Part shown: in pieces, positions 50,141 to 60,622 of the stretch
How positions within the stretch are numbered: the stretch's first letter is position 1
How the letters are laid out: every line of letters begins with the position of its first letter
From: Campylobacter coli 76339
GTDB taxonomy: Bacteria; Campylobacterota; Campylobacteria; Campylobacterales; Campylobacteraceae
Length of the DNA stretch: 64,000 nt
Assembly (NCBI GenBank): GCA_000470055.1
Contig: HG326877.1
Span: 248,001-312,000, forward strand
Reading direction: 5' to 3'
The notes under the pieces: model-generated
The model's input: only the letters and a program-made list of their open reading frames with translations
Databases searched by the model: none
Told to the model about the DNA's origin: nothing
Position numbers and translations under genes: made by a program

Positions 50141-52243
50141 TCAATCCTTTATTTCTTTTTTAATTTTGCATTTTAAACATTCTAAAAATGTACCTTTTTT
50201 TAACTCTTTTATCACCAAATTTTCTCCACACTCTTCACATTTTTCATCGCTTGGTTTATATTTACTTATAAAATTGCATTTTGGATAAGCGCTACAACCA
50301 TAAAATTTACCACGCTTTGAAAAACGCTCCACTATCTCACCCTCTTTACAACTTGGACAAGCAATGCCTGTGCTATTTGCTTTAGCCTTGCTAGCACTTA
50401 CTTCAGCTTCATTCTTGCTTTCATTTTTTAAATTTCTTGAATATTTGCATTTTGGAAAATTTAAACAAGCTACAAATTCTCCAAAGCGCCCTTTTCTAAT
50501 CGCAAGCTCACCGCCACAATCAGGGCAATTTTCACCTAATTTAGTCACCGTTTTTTGACTTGCGATTTTTGTTTTTCCTTCTTCGATCTTTCTCATAAAA
50601 GGATAGTAAAATTCTTTTAAGGTTTCTTGCCAACTCGCCTTATCTTCTGCGATCTCATCTAAAGTATTTTCAAGATTTGAAGTAAATTTGCTATCTACTA
50701 TATCGCTGAAATTTTTTTCAAGTACTTCAGTTACACTAAAAGCAACTTCACTAGGAATGAGTTGTTTTTTATCGATTTTTACATAATCACGGCTTGTAAG
50801 TATAGAAATAGTCGGTGCATAGGTTGAAGGGCGACCTATACCTAAGCTTTCAAGTTTCTTCACAAGTCCAGCTTCAGAGTATCTTGAAGGAGGTTCTGTA
50901 AAATGTGAATTCATTTCTAAATTTTGCACTTTTAAATTTTCACTAATTTTAAGATTTGGTAAAATTTTATCCTTATCCATATCACCATAAACTTTATAAT
51001 ACCCATCAAAAAGAATTTTTCTACCGCTTATCTTAAACACTGCCCTGTCGTTTTTTACAAAAACATTTTGAGTTTGAGAGATAGCAGGATTCATCTGACA
51101 AGCTAAAAAACGATTGTAGATAAGTGCATAGAGCTTTAATTCGTCTTTATCTAAAAATTTAGCTGCGATTTCTGGAGTAAAATTTAAATTAGTAGGGCGT
51201 ATAGCTTCGTGAGCTTCTTGTGCGCCTTTAGCTTTTGTAGTATAAACATTTGCTTTGCTTGGAAGATAGTCTTTGCCAAAATTTGACTGTATAAATTTTC
51301 TTGCATTTTCAACTGCTTCTTTGGCTAAATTCAAACTATCTGTTCTCATATAGGTAATCACCCCCATCACGCCCTCATGGGTATTTACCCCTTCATAAAG
51401 CTTTTGAGCTATCATCATAGTTTTTTTAGGGTTAAATCCCAAACGATTGCTTGCGCTTTGTTGTAGGGTTGAAGTCATAAAAGGTGGAGGTGGAGCGATT
51501 TTTCTTTCTTTGCTTTCTATATCACTTATAGCATAATTTTCATTTTTACACGCTTCAAAAACAAGTTTTGCACGATCTTTATTTGTAAGGGTAAGCTTTT
51601 CTATCTTTACCTTATCAAATTCAACAAGTTCTGCGTCCAAATCCTTTTGAAACATCATATCTATACTAAAATATTCCAAAGGAACAAAAGCGCGAATTTC
51701 TTTCTCACGATCAACGATAATCTTTAAAGCTGCACTTTGAACACGACCCGCGCTTAAACCTCTTTGAATTTTTTGTCCTAATAAAGGACTTAATTTATAC
51801 CCTACAATACGATCTAATAAACGCCTAGTTTGCTGAGCATTAACAGAATTCATATCAAGTTTTCTAGGATTTTTTAGAGCGTTTTCAATAGCATTTTTAG
51901 TAATCTCATGAAAAACAATACGCGGTAAAACATTCTCATCTTTGCCTATAGCTTTGGCAATATGATAAGCTATAGCCTCACCCTCTCTATCCTCATCGGT
52001 TGCCAAATAAATCTCTTTTGCTCCCTTTGCTTTTTCCTTAAGTTCTTTAACTAAAGCACTATGATCACTTGTGATTCTATACTCGGGGATAAATTCATCA
52101 TTTTCTATTTTTATACCAAAACTTGATTTAGGTAGATCCCTTATATGTCCTTTAGAAGCTATGACTTCATATTCTTTGCCTAAAAAATTGCCTATAGTTT
52201 TTGCTTTTGCAGGAGATTCCACTATAATCAAATTTTTTTTCAT
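50141..52243 (-). CDS. topA: DNA topoisomerase I
   Basis: 700 aa. TOPRIM domain (E-S-P-A-K-A-K-T-I at residue 8; D-E-D-R-E-G-E near 108-114), active-site Tyr in Y-M-R-T-D-S near 298, and three C-terminal zinc ribbons of the C-x2-C...C-x-C/C-x4-C type between about 575 and 695. Relaxes negative supercoils. Confidence 0.98.
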   Translation of the reverse strand: MKKNLIIVESPAKAKTIGNFLGKEYEVIASKGHIRDLPKSSFGIKIENDEFIPEYRITSDHSALVKELKEKAKGAKEIYLATDEDREGEAIAYHIAKAIGKDENVLPRIVFHEITKNAIENALKNPRKLDMNSVNAQQTRRLLDRIVGYKLSPLLGQKIQRGLSAGRVQSAALKIIVDREKEIRAFVPLEYFSIDMMFQKDLDAELVEFDKVKIEKLTLTNKDRAKLVFEACKNENYAISDIESKERKIAPPPPFMTSTLQQSASNRLGFNPKKTMMIAQKLYEGVNTHEGVMGVITYMRTDSLNLAKEAVENARKFIQSNFGKDYLPSKANVYTTKAKGAQEAHEAIRPTNLNFTPEIAAKFLDKDELKLYALIYNRFLACQMNPAISQTQNVFVKNDRAVFKISGRKILFDGYYKVYGDMDKDKILPNLKISENLKVQNLEMNSHFTEPPSRYSEAGLVKKLESLGIGRPSTYAPTISILTSRDYVKIDKKQLIPSEVAFSVTEVLEKNFSDIVDSKFTSNLENTLDEIAEDKASWQETLKEFYYPFMRKIEEGKTKIASQKTVTKLGENCPDCGGELAIRKGRFGEFVACLNFPKCKYSRNLKNESKNEAEVSASKAKANSTGIACPSCKEGEIVERFSKRGKFYGCSAYPKCNFISKYKPSDEKCEECGENLVIKELKKGTFLECLKCKIKKEIKD

Positions 52244-52338
52244 TTATTACTACCTTTGTAAATTTCATCTTCTTGTTATTTAAAATACTATTGATAATTA
52301 AATATAAACAATTTCTATAAAAAATTAAAAGCTGAATT

Positions 52339-52482
52339 TAGCTAAAAATTTTTGAAATTCTACTTATAATTAAAGATATTTTACCCACTACAGATGAAAA
52401 AAAGGATGTTAAATTACAAATAGAAGTAACTTTAAATACAAAAGAAAATTTTTGGAGTATAATAAAACTAAAAAAGGATTAA
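52339..52482 (+). other. Open stretch without start before the MFS gene; possible gene remnant
   Basis: One plus-strand frame is open for about 46 codons (…K-D-I-L-P-T-T-D-E-K-K-D-V-K-L-Q-I-E-V…, ending K-L-K-K-D-stop) with no ATG. Composition looks protein-like, but AT-rich DNA gives such stretches by chance. The MFS promoter lies inside it. The topA-MFS gap as a whole (52244-52484) shows nothing else. Confidence 0.25.
52458..52463 (+). promoter_or_regulatory. Probable -10 box for the MFS gene
   Basis: TATAAT 22 bases before the ATG at 52485; it overlaps a longer ORF reading from 52452 and so excludes that start. Confidence 0.55.
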
Positions 52483-52484
52483 AA

Positions 52485-53744
52485 ATGAAGAAAAAATATT
52501 ATAAATTTCACCCCGACGATACAAAGCTAGATAAAAAAATGGTTGAAATCACAGAAAAATCAGGTTTTAAAATCGCAGTGTTTTCTATGGCGGCAATGAC
52601 TATGCTAGGAAGCGTGGTAATCTCATCAGCACTACCTGCAATCAACAGACACTTTGAAGATATTTTAATCCAATCAGGTGCTAGCATAGAAACAAATTTT
52701 ACTCTGGCGCATCTTGATATTTTGGTGCGTTTGGTATTAACCCTACCTGCTATTTTTGTTGTGATTTTATCTCCTTTTGCAGGAATTTTAATGGATAAAC
52801 TGGGTAAATTAAAATTTGTTTTTCCTGCTATGATAATTTGGACTTTATCAGGAGTAAGTGGCTTTTTTCTAAATGATATCTACGCCATACTTGCTTCAAG
52901 AGCCATTTTTGGTATAGCAACGGCTTTTATAATGACAGGTGCTTCGGCTTTACTAGGGGATTATTATAGCCACGGTGGTTTTAACCGTAGAGAAAATGCT
53001 TTAAGTCTTCAAGGCTTTTTTTGTGCGGTAGGTGGTGCAGTATTTATCTCTATAGCGGGTTTTGTTTCAAGTTATTCTTGGCGCTATCCTTTTTTGGTTT
53101 ATGGGCTTGGAATTTTAATCACCCTCGTAGCGATGGTATATCTTTTTGAGCCAAGAAAATTCAAATTTTATAACCATACAAAGATGGAAGAAAAAACCAA
53201 TTATTGGAAATTTTTTCCTATTTATTTTATAGGATTTTTTATAATGGTGGTTTATTATATATCCCCTACACAGCTTCCTTATTATATAGAAGAGCATCTA
53301 GGCTTAGATCCTAAATTTATAGGAATTTCGATGTCAATTTCTGCACTTTGCTATGGTGTTTTTTCTCTAAGCTATAAGCATATCATGCGTTTTTTAAGTA
53401 TTAAAATGATTTATGTTGCTACTTTATTTATCGTGGGTTGTTCTTTTTTGATACTCTTTTTGATTGATGATTTTATCGCTGTTTTATTTGCTTTAGCCTT
53501 GCTTGGAATGGGTGGAGGTATCATGCTTGTAAATAACACTGCTTATCTTTTTTCAATATGTCCTGAAAATGCACGAGCTAGGGCTTATGGAATTTTAGCT
53601 AGTTGTATATTTTTAGGGCAATTTTTAAGCCCGATTATCTCTCAGCCTATAGTAAGACAATTAGGTCTTGTTGATGCTTTTTTGATATGGGCTATTTTAA
53701 ATTTTGTAGTTTGTATCGTATTTTTATTTTTAAAACAAAGATAA
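52485..53744 (+). CDS. Major facilitator superfamily transporter
   Basis: 419 aa, about 12 transmembrane helices after a charged ~40-residue N-terminus. Motif A-like G-I-L-M-D-K-L-G-K-L between helices 2 and 3. AAGGA lies 6-7 bases before ATG 52485. Drug or metabolite efflux is likely but the substrate cannot be told. Position matches Cj1687 (recall). Confidence 0.88.
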   Translation: MKKKYYKFHPDDTKLDKKMVEITEKSGFKIAVFSMAAMTMLGSVVISSALPAINRHFEDILIQSGASIETNFTLAHLDILVRLVLTLPAIFVVILSPFAGILMDKLGKLKFVFPAMIIWTLSGVSGFFLNDIYAILASRAIFGIATAFIMTGASALLGDYYSHGGFNRRENALSLQGFFCAVGGAVFISIAGFVSSYSWRYPFLVYGLGILITLVAMVYLFEPRKFKFYNHTKMEEKTNYWKFFPIYFIGFFIMVVYYISPTQLPYYIEEHLGLDPKFIGISMSISALCYGVFSLSYKHIMRFLSIKMIYVATLFIVGCSFLILFLIDDFIAVLFALALLGMGGGIMLVNNTAYLFSICPENARARAYGILASCIFLGQFLSPIISQPIVRQLGLVDAFLIWAILNFVVCIVFLFLKQR

Positions 53745-53770
53745 AAATTGCTTTTATATAAAGAAGTTAA

Positions 53771-53796
53771 AGTACAAGGAGCTATCTCCTTGTACT
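53771..53796. terminator. Bidirectional terminator between the MFS gene and secY
   Basis: Perfect 11-bp stem (AGTACAAGGAG / CTCCTTGTACT) with a 4-base CTAT loop midway between two convergent stops (53744 and 53803). The strongest hairpin in the window; symmetrical, so it can serve both strands. Confidence 0.75.
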
Positions 53797-53802
53797 AGAA
53801 GT

Positions 53803-55068
53803 TTATAAACCTATTGCGCTTAAGGTTTGGTATTTGTTCATATAAATTTGAGCTTCGATTTTTCTCATTGTATCCAATGCAACTTGAACCACAATCAGTA
53901 CCGAAGTACCTCCAAAATGAAAAGGTACACCCATAAATTTAACCAAAACCCAAGGTAAGGTTGCTACAAGCCCTAAATAAATAGAACCCGATAAAGTAAG
54001 ACGAGAAGCTACTTCATTAAGATAATTCGCTGTCCCTTCGCCTGGACGAATTCCAGGGATAAAACCCCCTTGTTTTTTAAGATTTTCCGCTATATCTTTA
54101 GCATTAAACACTATAGAAGCATAAAAATACGCAAAGAAAATCACAAACAAGAAAGTCAAAACATGAAATAAATAACCATTTGGATTCAAAAAGTCATTGA
54201 TAGCTTGCAAATACGGATTTGTACTTGTTTGCAAAATAGTCGTAGGAAACATTAAAATTGCACTAGCAAAAATCGGCGGAATAACTCCACTTAAATTGAT
54301 TTTAATTGGAATATAATTCATAATACGCTTATTTTGATTTTGCATTACTACTTTACGCGAGTAAGAGATAGGAATTCTTCTTTCTCCAAGTTCTACATAT
54401 ATAATCACGCCAATAGTGATTAAAATTAAAGCAAGGATAGCAAAAGCAGTTAAGAAATTCATTTCACCTGAATTAATCTGCCCTACTGTACCCGAAATAG
54501 CTCTTGGAATTCCTGAAACAATACCTGCAAAGATAATCAAAGAAATACCATTTCCTATACCTCTTTGCGTGATTTGCTCACCTATCCACATCAAAAGCAT
54601 AGTTCCTGCAAGCATAGAAATTGCACAAAGCGCAATAAACATATTTAAATTTTCTATCATTATAGCGCCTGCTCCACCTCTTCCGTGTAAGCTTTGAAGC
54701 CCTATAGCCACACCGATACTTTGAACTAAAGTGATTACTATAGTTGCATAACGGATAATTTGCATATATTTTTGCATACCATCGCGTTCTTTTTTCATTT
54801 TACCGATATTTGGGAAAGTAGCTGCTAAAAGCTCCATGATAATCGAAGCAGTAATATAAGGCATGATACCTAAAGAGATGATAGAAAAGCGTTCTGCCGC
54901 CCCACCACTAAAAACATTAAATAAACCCAAAGCATTGTTTTGATTATTGTTAAAAAATTCTGCAATCACATCAGCATTGACGCCAGGAACTGGCACATAA
55001 GCCAGAACCCTATAAGCAAACAAGAAAGCTAAGGTGATTAAAATCTTATTCGTCAATGCCTTATTCAT
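53803..55068 (-). CDS. secY: Protein translocase subunit SecY
   Basis: 421 aa, ten membrane helices. Plug region and P-G-V-N-A at the start, G-I-G-N-G-I-S-L-I-I-F and G-G-x-x-P-G-I-R-P-G motifs present. Ends the spc operon; shares one base with the rplO stop. Confidence 0.98.
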   Translation of the reverse strand: MNKALTNKILITLAFLFAYRVLAYVPVPGVNADVIAEFFNNNQNNALGLFNVFSGGAAERFSIISLGIMPYITASIIMELLAATFPNIGKMKKERDGMQKYMQIIRYATIVITLVQSIGVAIGLQSLHGRGGAGAIMIENLNMFIALCAISMLAGTMLLMWIGEQITQRGIGNGISLIIFAGIVSGIPRAISGTVGQINSGEMNFLTAFAILALILITIGVIIYVELGERRIPISYSRKVVMQNQNKRIMNYIPIKINLSGVIPPIFASAILMFPTTILQTSTNPYLQAINDFLNPNGYLFHVLTFLFVIFFAYFYASIVFNAKDIAENLKKQGGFIPGIRPGEGTANYLNEVASRLTLSGSIYLGLVATLPWVLVKFMGVPFHFGGTSVLIVVQVALDTMRKIEAQIYMNKYQTLSAIGL

Positions 55069-55460
55069 TATTTTGATCCGGTGACGCTGATATTCTCGTC
55101 TTTAATTTTTGATGCTAAGTCTTTTGCGCTTGCACCGATTAATTTAATTTTAGTAACAGACTTTGAAATTTTATGAACGCTTTTGATGCTTTCAATTGTA
55201 ATTTCATTAAGTTCTTTTACAGCTGTGATTTTTTCAACATTAATCACATAAGGTTTTGCGATTTTAGAAGTAAAACCAACTTTTGGTAATCTTCTTTGAA
55301 GAGGTTGCTGACCTCCTTCAAAACCTCTTTTTTCATTATAACCCTTTCTAGCGGTTTGACCTTTGCCCCCTTTAGTGGCGGTTTTACCCATTCCACTTCC
55401 TTGGCCACGGCCTATTCTTTTGGTTTTATGCGTTGATCCCGCTGCTTTTGTCAAATTCAT
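55068..55460 (-). CDS. rplO: Ribosomal protein L15 (uL15)
   Basis: 130 aa. Gly/Lys-rich N-terminal tail ([13 protein letters not shown]) and G-F-E-G-G-Q-Q-P-L-x-R-R-L-P-K motif. Late assembly protein of the 50S subunit. Confidence 0.97.
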   Translation of the reverse strand: MNLTKAAGSTHKTKRIGRGQGSGMGKTATKGGKGQTARKGYNEKRGFEGGQQPLQRRLPKVGFTSKIAKPYVINVEKITAVKELNEITIESIKSVHKISKSVTKIKLIGASAKDLASKIKDENISVTGSK

Positions 55461-55464
55461 CTTT

Positions 55465-55908
55465 TTATCCTTTTAGCATTGTTAAAGCTTTGATTGTAGC
55501 ACGAACCACGTTAGCTGAGTTATTTGAACCTAAAGACTTAGTTAAGATATCTTTAATACCTGCAAGCTCTACGATAGGACGAGTAGAACCACCCGCGATA
55601 ACTCCCGTACCTTCGCTAGCTGGTTTAAGTAAAATTCTACTTGCGTTGTATTTTACTTCAACATCGTGAGCAATAGTTGATCCTTTGGTTTTTACTTCAA
55701 CGATATTTTTAAATGCATCATCAACTGCTTTGCGAATAGCATCAGGAACTTCTTTAGCCTTGCCATAACCAACACCTACTAAACCTTTGCGGTTTCCAAC
55801 AATAACTAAAGCAGTAAATCTAAATCTTCTACCACCTTTAACAACCTTAGTAACTCTGCCGATATCGACGATTACTTCTTCAAATTCTTCTCTATTATAT
55901 TTTTCCAT
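55465..55908 (-). CDS. rpsE: Ribosomal protein S5 (uS5)
   Basis: 147 aa. Double-stranded RNA-binding domain with [10 protein letters not shown] and [10 protein letters not shown], then G-T-G-V-I-A-G-G. Shorter at the N-terminus than E. coli S5. Confidence 0.98.
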
Positions 55909-55919
55909 CGATTTACCCC

Positions 55920-56276
55920 TTATAGCCTAATACCATTTTCTCTTAAAGATTCAGCTAATGCTGCAATTACTCCGTGATATACATAACCATTTCTATCAAA
56001 CACAGCTTGTTCTATTTGTTTAGCTTTTAAAACTTTAGCAAATTCAGCAGCGATTTTTTTAGCACCTTCTTTGTTTGCTTTAACGCCAAGTTTGCGTCCA
56101 TCTACTGCTGCTAAAGTTACAGCTTTAACATCATCAATCGCTTGGATATAAAGAGTTCTATTTGATTTAAAAACAGAAATTCTTGGGAAGTTTTCACATC
56201 CTGAAATTTTTGCTCTAATTCTTTTTTTTCTTTTAATTCTTAAAGTTAGTTTTCTTTTTAGTACATTTGCTCTCAT
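55920..56276 (-). CDS. rplR: Ribosomal protein L18 (uL18)
   Basis: 118 aa. Basic N-terminus, R-I-S-V-F-K-S-N-R near residue 31 and the terminal D-R-N-G-Y-V-Y-H-G motif. Binds 5S rRNA. Confidence 0.97.
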
Positions 56277-56285
56277 TGCCTATCC

Positions 56286-56822
56286 TTACTTTTTAGATGT
56301 CTTACCAGCTTTGCGGATAATGCGTTCATCAGAATACTTAACGCCTTTTCCTTTATATGGCTCAGGTGGTCTAAATTCACGAATTTGAGCAGCAACTTGT
56401 CCTACTACTTGTTTATCACTTCCTTTAATGATAATATTGTTTTTATCTACAGTGATTTCAATTCCTTCTGGAATATCATAGTTGATAGGATGTGAAAAAC
56501 CAAGACTTAATTCTAAAACTTTACCTTTTAAAGCAGCTTTATAACCCACTCCGTTGATTTCAAGAGTTTTTGAAAAACCTTGAGTTAAGCCTACAACGAT
56601 ATTGTAAGCTAAAGCTCTATAAGTTCCCCAATATGCTCTACTTTGTCTATCTTCACCTTTAGGAGAGAAAAGAATGTTATTATCTTTAATCTCAACATTT
56701 ACATTCGCTTTTGTATCAAGCTCTTTTGCTAAATTTCCTTTTTTAAATTTAAGCAAATTTCCTTCTAATTTAACCTCTACTCCACTAGGGATAGCGATTG
56801 GTTGTTTACCTATACGAGACAT
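56286..56822 (-). CDS. rplF: Ribosomal protein L6 (uL6)
   Basis: 178 aa. M-S-R-I-G-K-Q-P-I start, G-V-G-Y-K-A and the C-terminal R-x-P-E-P-Y-K-G-K-G motif. Separated from rpsH by 77 bases, the widest gap in this part of the operon. Confidence 0.98.
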   Translation of the reverse strand: MSRIGKQPIAIPSGVEVKLEGNLLKFKKGNLAKELDTKANVNVEIKDNNILFSPKGEDRQSRAYWGTYRALAYNIVVGLTQGFSKTLEINGVGYKAALKGKVLELSLGFSHPINYDIPEGIEITVDKNNIIIKGSDKQVVGQVAAQIREFRPPEPYKGKGVKYSDERIIRKAGKTSKK

Positions 56823-56899
56823 ATTTTTCCTTTTTATTTGTCTAGGATATTTCTACTTTTTTAAAAGAATGGATACCCAATGCCATAAAAAGCAGATTT

Positions 56900-57295
56900 T
56901 TACCAAATGGTACATAAAATTTCGCCGCCAACACCCGCTTTATAAGCTTCATCGTTTGCTAAAACGCCACGACTTGTGCTAACTACGATAGTACCATAAC
57001 CGTTTTTAAATCTTTTGATTTCTTCTTTGCCCTTATAAACACGACGACCTGGTTTAGAAACTCTTTTAAGTTCATTGATAACGCTTTTACCTTTTTCGTC
57101 ATATTTTAAAACTACATTGATAAATTTCTTTTTATCTTCTTCGATAACATTAAAACTTTCAATATATCCTTTAGTTTGAAAAATTCCAACTAAAGCTTCA
57201 ACAACTTTAGAATGCAAAAGCTTGGTTGTTTCAAGCTTTCTCATTCCGGCATTGCGAATTCTTGTTAGTGAATCTGAAATTATATCATTTATCAT
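56900..57295 (-). CDS. rpsH: Ribosomal protein S8 (uS8)
   Basis: 131 aa. D-x-L-T-R-I-R-N-A start, S-K-P-G-R-R-V-Y and the C-terminal S-T-S-R-G-V-L-x-x-x-E-A motif. Binds 16S helix 21; in E. coli it is the spc-operon repressor. Confidence 0.98.
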   Translation of the reverse strand: MINDIISDSLTRIRNAGMRKLETTKLLHSKVVEALVGIFQTKGYIESFNVIEEDKKKFINVVLKYDEKGKSVINELKRVSKPGRRVYKGKEEIKRFKNGYGTIVVSTSRGVLANDEAYKAGVGGEILCTIW

Positions 57296-57304
57296 TTTAT
57301 TTCC

Positions 57305-57490
57305 TTACCAGCTTGCTTTTTTAAGACCTGGAATCAAGCCTTCATTACCCATTTTTCTTAGGCAAACTCTACAAATTCCAAAATCTCTATAAACCGAATG
57401 CGGACGCCCACAAATTTGGCATCTTGTATAGCCTCTTACTTTAAATTTAGGTTTGCGTGCTGCTTTTGCAATCATTGATTTTTTAGCCAT
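57305..57490 (-). CDS. rpsN: Ribosomal protein S14, zinc-binding type (uS14)
   Basis: 61 aa from ATG 57490 (AAGGAAAG upstream). C-x2-C and C-x2-C zinc ligands (C-Q-I-C-G-R, C-R-V-C-L-R) mark the short C+ form. A longer reading from 57517 overlaps rplE and is rejected. Confidence 0.97.
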   Translation of the reverse strand: MAKKSMIAKAARKPKFKVRGYTRCQICGRPHSVYRDFGICRVCLRKMGNEGLIPGLKKASW

Positions 57491-57491
57491 C

Positions 57492-58037
57492 TTACTTTCC
57501 TTTTGTAAATGGCACACCGATAAGTTCTAACAACTTTTGTGCCTCTTTATCGTTTTGTGCTGTTGTAACTATAGAAATGTTCATGCCATGAGTTCTTAAA
57601 ATTTTATCATACTCAACTTCTGGGAACATCAACTGCTCATCAAGACCAAAATTGTAATTTCCTCTTCCATCAAAACCATCTCTACTTAAACCTCTAAAGT
57701 CTTTCACTCTTGGTAAAGCAATAGAAATTAATTTATCAAGAAAAGCAAACATATTTTCTTTTCTTAAAGTTACCATTACACCTACAGGAAAACCTTCACG
57801 CACTTTAAATCCTGCAACTGATTTTTTAGCTTTGGTGATCACAGCTTTTTGTCCTGCTATCAAAGAAATAGTATCTGCAACATTTTGCAATACTTTTTGA
57901 TCTTTAGCAAGCTCACCTGCACCTACGCTAATAACGATTTTTTCTATCGCAGGGATAAGCATAGGATTTTTAATATCAAATTCTTTTACCAAAGCAGGTT
58001 TGATGCTTTGATCGTATTTTTCTTTCAATCTCATCAT
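57492..58037 (-). CDS. rplE: Ribosomal protein L5 (uL5)
   Basis: 181 aa. 5S rRNA-binding. [16 protein letters not shown] motif near residue 70 and D-F-R-G-L near 115. Ends a single base before rpsN. Confidence 0.98.
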   Translation of the reverse strand: MMRLKEKYDQSIKPALVKEFDIKNPMLIPAIEKIVISVGAGELAKDQKVLQNVADTISLIAGQKAVITKAKKSVAGFKVREGFPVGVMVTLRKENMFAFLDKLISIALPRVKDFRGLSRDGFDGRGNYNFGLDEQLMFPEVEYDKILRTHGMNISIVTTAQNDKEAQKLLELIGVPFTKGK

Positions 58038-58040
58038 CGC

Positions 58041-58274
58041 TTACTCCTGAACTTTTGCCACATTAGAAATATCCATTGGCATTTCTTTATTGATAAAACC
58101 ACCATTTGGGTTTTTCTCGCTAGGTTTTATAGCTTTTTTAGCAATCTTACATCCCTCAACAACCACTTTAAGTGTTTTTGGATATACTGCTAACACTTTA
58201 CCTGTCTTACCTTTGTCATCACCTGTGATAATTTTAACGCTATCACCTTTTTTAATCTTTAATTTAACCGCCAT
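58041..58274 (-). CDS. rplX: Ribosomal protein L24 (uL24)
   Basis: 77 aa. KOW motif [16 protein letters not shown] at the start. Initiates 50S assembly. Overlaps the rplN stop by one base. Confidence 0.97.
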   Translation of the reverse strand: MAVKLKIKKGDSVKIITGDDKGKTGKVLAVYPKTLKVVVEGCKIAKKAIKPSEKNPNGGFINKEMPMDISNVAKVQE

Positions 58275-58642
58275 TATAATACCTCCGGTGCTAGTGAAAC
58301 AATTTTCATAAAGCCACCATATCTAACTTCTCTACCCACTGGCCCAAAGATACGAGTTCCGATAGGTTCTCTTTTGTTATCAAGAATAACTGCAGCATTT
58401 TCATCAAAACGAATCAAAGAACCATTATCTCTATGAATTTCTTTTTTAGTTCTAACAATAACTGCTTTTACTACTTGACCTTTTTTTACCTTACCATTTG
58501 GTAAAGCTTTTTTTACAGATGCAACAATTACATCGCCTACAGTAGCATATCTTCTTTTACTACCACCTAAAACTTTAATACACATTAATTCTTTTGCACC
58601 GCTATTATCAGCAACTGCAAGTCTTGTAAAACTTTGAATCAT
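58274..58642 (-). CDS. rplN: Ribosomal protein L14 (uL14)
   Basis: 122 aa, invariant length. M-I-Q-S-F-T-R-L-x-V-A-D-N-S-G-A and the terminal I-V-S-L-A-P-E-V-L. Confidence 0.99.
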   Translation of the reverse strand: MIQSFTRLAVADNSGAKELMCIKVLGGSKRRYATVGDVIVASVKKALPNGKVKKGQVVKAVIVRTKKEIHRDNGSLIRFDENAAVILDNKREPIGTRIFGPVGREVRYGGFMKIVSLAPEVL

Positions 58643-58893
58643 TACTCAACTCCTGTAGCTAATACAGATTTTAAGCGAAATGATTTTCTTTTAGAAAGTG
58701 GTCTGCATTCAACCGCCACAACGGTATCTCCCACTTTAACTTCATTTCTCTCATCATGAATTAGATATTTTTTAAAGCGTTTAACAATTTTTCTATATCT
58801 TGGATGAACCACTTTTCTTTCAACCAAAATACTCGCTGTTTTCTCACCTGCGATTTTCACAACAACGCCTTGTATTTCTCTTTTAAATGCCAT
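58642..58893 (-). CDS. rpsQ: Ribosomal protein S17 (uS17)
   Basis: 83 aa. G-x-V-V-x-x-x-x-x-K-T motif, H-P-R-Y-R-K and [11 protein letters not shown]. One-base overlap with rplN. Confidence 0.98.
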   Translation of the reverse strand: MAFKREIQGVVVKIAGEKTASILVERKVVHPRYRKIVKRFKKYLIHDERNEVKVGDTVVAVECRPLSKRKSFRLKSVLATGVE

Positions 58894-58902
58894 TGTTTAT
58901 CC

Positions 58903-59088
58903 TTATTTTAAAGCGTTAATTGCTGTATTGATTCTAGCAATGTCTTTTCTAACTTCGCTAATCTCTTTTGGATTAGTAAGTTGCATTGTTTTTAGCTTTT
59001 GTTTTAAAGTGAATAAAAGCACCTTTTTTTCTTTTAGCATTGTTGCAAGCTCAGCTGCTGTTTTATCTTTAATCTCAGTATATTTCAT
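58903..59088 (-). CDS. rpmC: Ribosomal protein L29 (uL29)
   Basis: 61 aa from ATG 59088, M-K-Y-T-E-I-K-D-K, with the R-K-D-I-A-R-I-x-T terminal motif. It starts inside the 3' end of rplP (14-base overlap). A reading from 59109 is too long. Confidence 0.95.
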   Translation of the reverse strand: MKYTEIKDKTAAELATMLKEKKVLLFTLKQKLKTMQLTNPKEISEVRKDIARINTAINALK

Positions 59089-59500
59089 TTTGGCTCTCTC
59101 TTGTAACAAACTTAGTTTTAAATGGTAGTTTATGCATAGCCAAAGTCAATGCTTCTCTAGCCATTTCTTCATTCACACCTGCCATTTCATAAATAATACG
59201 ACCTGGCTTGATATTCATTACCCATTCCTCAACTGCACCTTTACCTTTACCCATACGAGTTTCTAAAGGTTTTTTAGTTAAAGGTTTATCTGGAAAAACT
59301 CTAATCCAAGTTTTACCTTGTCTTTTAACAAAACGAGTTAATGCGATACGAGCTGCTTCAATTTGGCGTGAATTAATGCGTCCTGCTTCAGTTGCTTTTA
59401 ATGCAAATTCACCGAAAGTAAATTCAGTTCCACGATTAGCATAACCTCTGTTACGCCCTTTCATCATTTTGCGATATTTAGTTCTTTTTGGCATTAACAT
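59075..59500 (-). CDS. rplP: Ribosomal protein L16 (uL16)
   Basis: 141 aa. [11 protein letters not shown] start, R-G-x-x-F-G-E-F-A-L and G-K-G-K-G-A-V-E-x-W motifs. Binds tRNA at the A site region of 23S rRNA. Confidence 0.98.
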   Translation of the reverse strand: MLMPKRTKYRKMMKGRNRGYANRGTEFTFGEFALKATEAGRINSRQIEAARIALTRFVKRQGKTWIRVFPDKPLTKKPLETRMGKGKGAVEEWVMNIKPGRIIYEMAGVNEEMAREALTLAMHKLPFKTKFVTRESQNEIY

Positions 59501-59502
59501 GA

Positions 59503-60204
59503 TTATTTACTCCTTCTTGTGCGTCTTTGCTTTTTAGCTGGAGCACTTTCTTCTGTTTTTTCAGCTTGTAAGCCTTTTTGCAATACTTCACCTTTGAAGA
59601 TCCAAACTTTAACACCTATGTTTCCATAAGTAGTTCTAGCCTCTGCAAAACCGTAATCGATTTTTGCTCTTAAAGTATGAAGTGGCACACGACCTTCAAG
59701 ATACCATTCAGTTCTTGCCATTTCAGCACCGCCTAAACGACCAGAAACTGAAACTTTAATCCCTTTAGCACCTGCTTTTTGCGCACCTTGAATTACTTTT
59801 TTCATTGCTCTTCTAAAAGCAATTCTTTTTTCAAGTTGAGTTGCAACACTTTCAGCAGCAAGTTGAGCTGAAGCACCCGCTTTTCTTTCTTCTTTGATGT
59901 TGATATTTACATCTTTACCGATTAGATCTTGTAGTTCTTTTCTTAAATTATCAACATCACTACCTTTTTTACCAATGATAATACCTGGTCTTGCAGCTAC
60001 AACAGTTACGCGAAGTTTTTTAGCAGTTCTTTCTACTAAAATTTGGCTGATTCCCGCATAATAAAGTTTTCTTTTTAAGAAAGCTCTGATTTTGTAATCT
60101 TCACCGATATTTTCCACTAAATTTGCTTTAGTTGGAAACCATCTTGATTCCCAGTTTCTATTAATTCCTAGTCTTAGACCGATTGGATTTACTTTTTGTC
60201 CCAT
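59503..60204 (-). CDS. rpsC: Ribosomal protein S3 (uS3)
   Basis: 233 aa. [12 protein letters not shown] start, KH motif G-I-I-I-G-K-K-G near residue 75, C-terminal basic tail. Its ATG overlaps the ancestral-looking stop of the rplV tail (TAATG). Confidence 0.98.
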   Translation of the reverse strand: MGQKVNPIGLRLGINRNWESRWFPTKANLVENIGEDYKIRAFLKRKLYYAGISQILVERTAKKLRVTVVAARPGIIIGKKGSDVDNLRKELQDLIGKDVNINIKEERKAGASAQLAAESVATQLEKRIAFRRAMKKVIQGAQKAGAKGIKVSVSGRLGGAEMARTEWYLEGRVPLHTLRAKIDYGFAEARTTYGNIGVKVWIFKGEVLQKGLQAEKTEESAPAKKQRRTRRSK

Positions 60205-60246
60205 TAGCTTTCCTTTTCTGCCGTTACTTTTTTAGTACTTGTTTTT

Positions 60247-60612
60247 TTAACTAGGAGTTTTTTTAGCTACTGCTTTTTTTGCTTCAGTTTTAACTTCCAT
60301 TTTTGCTACTTCTACTAAGATATGTGAAGTAGGTTTTCTAATACGGCTTGCACTTCCTCTAGCACGCGGTCTAAATCTTTTTAATACAGCACCGGCATCT
60401 ACACGGCAACTTTTTACCACTACTTCATTTGCTTCAAAACCACCGTTTGCTACTGCACTTGAAATTGCATTAGCTATATATTTAGCACCCTTATTTGGCA
60501 TAAATTTTAAACTAGCCATAGCTAATTCTGCATTCATCCCCTGAACTTCTCTAGCAATCAATCTTGCTTTAGTTGGAGATAATCTTATGAATTTAATTAA
60601 TGCTTTACTCAT
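60247..60612 (-). CDS. rplV: Ribosomal protein L22 (uL22), C-terminal tail truncated by an apparent frameshift
   Basis: 121 aa as read. The conserved core is intact ([30 protein letters not shown]). The tail reads A-V-A-K-K-T-P-S-stop at 60247. Shifting to the +1 frame at the A7 tract (60258-60264) continues as [17 protein letters not shown] and stops at 60204-60206, overlapping the rpsC ATG as at other junctions in the operon. The truncation leaves a 42-base gap. Core function should be unaffected. Confidence 0.93.
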   Translation of the reverse strand: MSKALIKFIRLSPTKARLIAREVQGMNAELAMASLKFMPNKGAKYIANAISSAVANGGFEANEVVVKSCRVDAGAVLKRFRPRARGSASRIRKPTSHILVEVAKMEVKTEAKKAVAKKTPS

Positions 60613-60622
60613 ATCTTATCCC

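Noticed and set aside
52452-52484. Upstream start for the MFS carrier
   Set aside because: It is a TTG lying on the TATAAT box; the ATG at 52485 has a proper ribosome binding site.
56823-56899. Possible small gene in the rpsH-rplF spacer
   Set aside because: The only ATG frame is 14 codons with no ribosome binding site; the gap is just wider than its neighbours.
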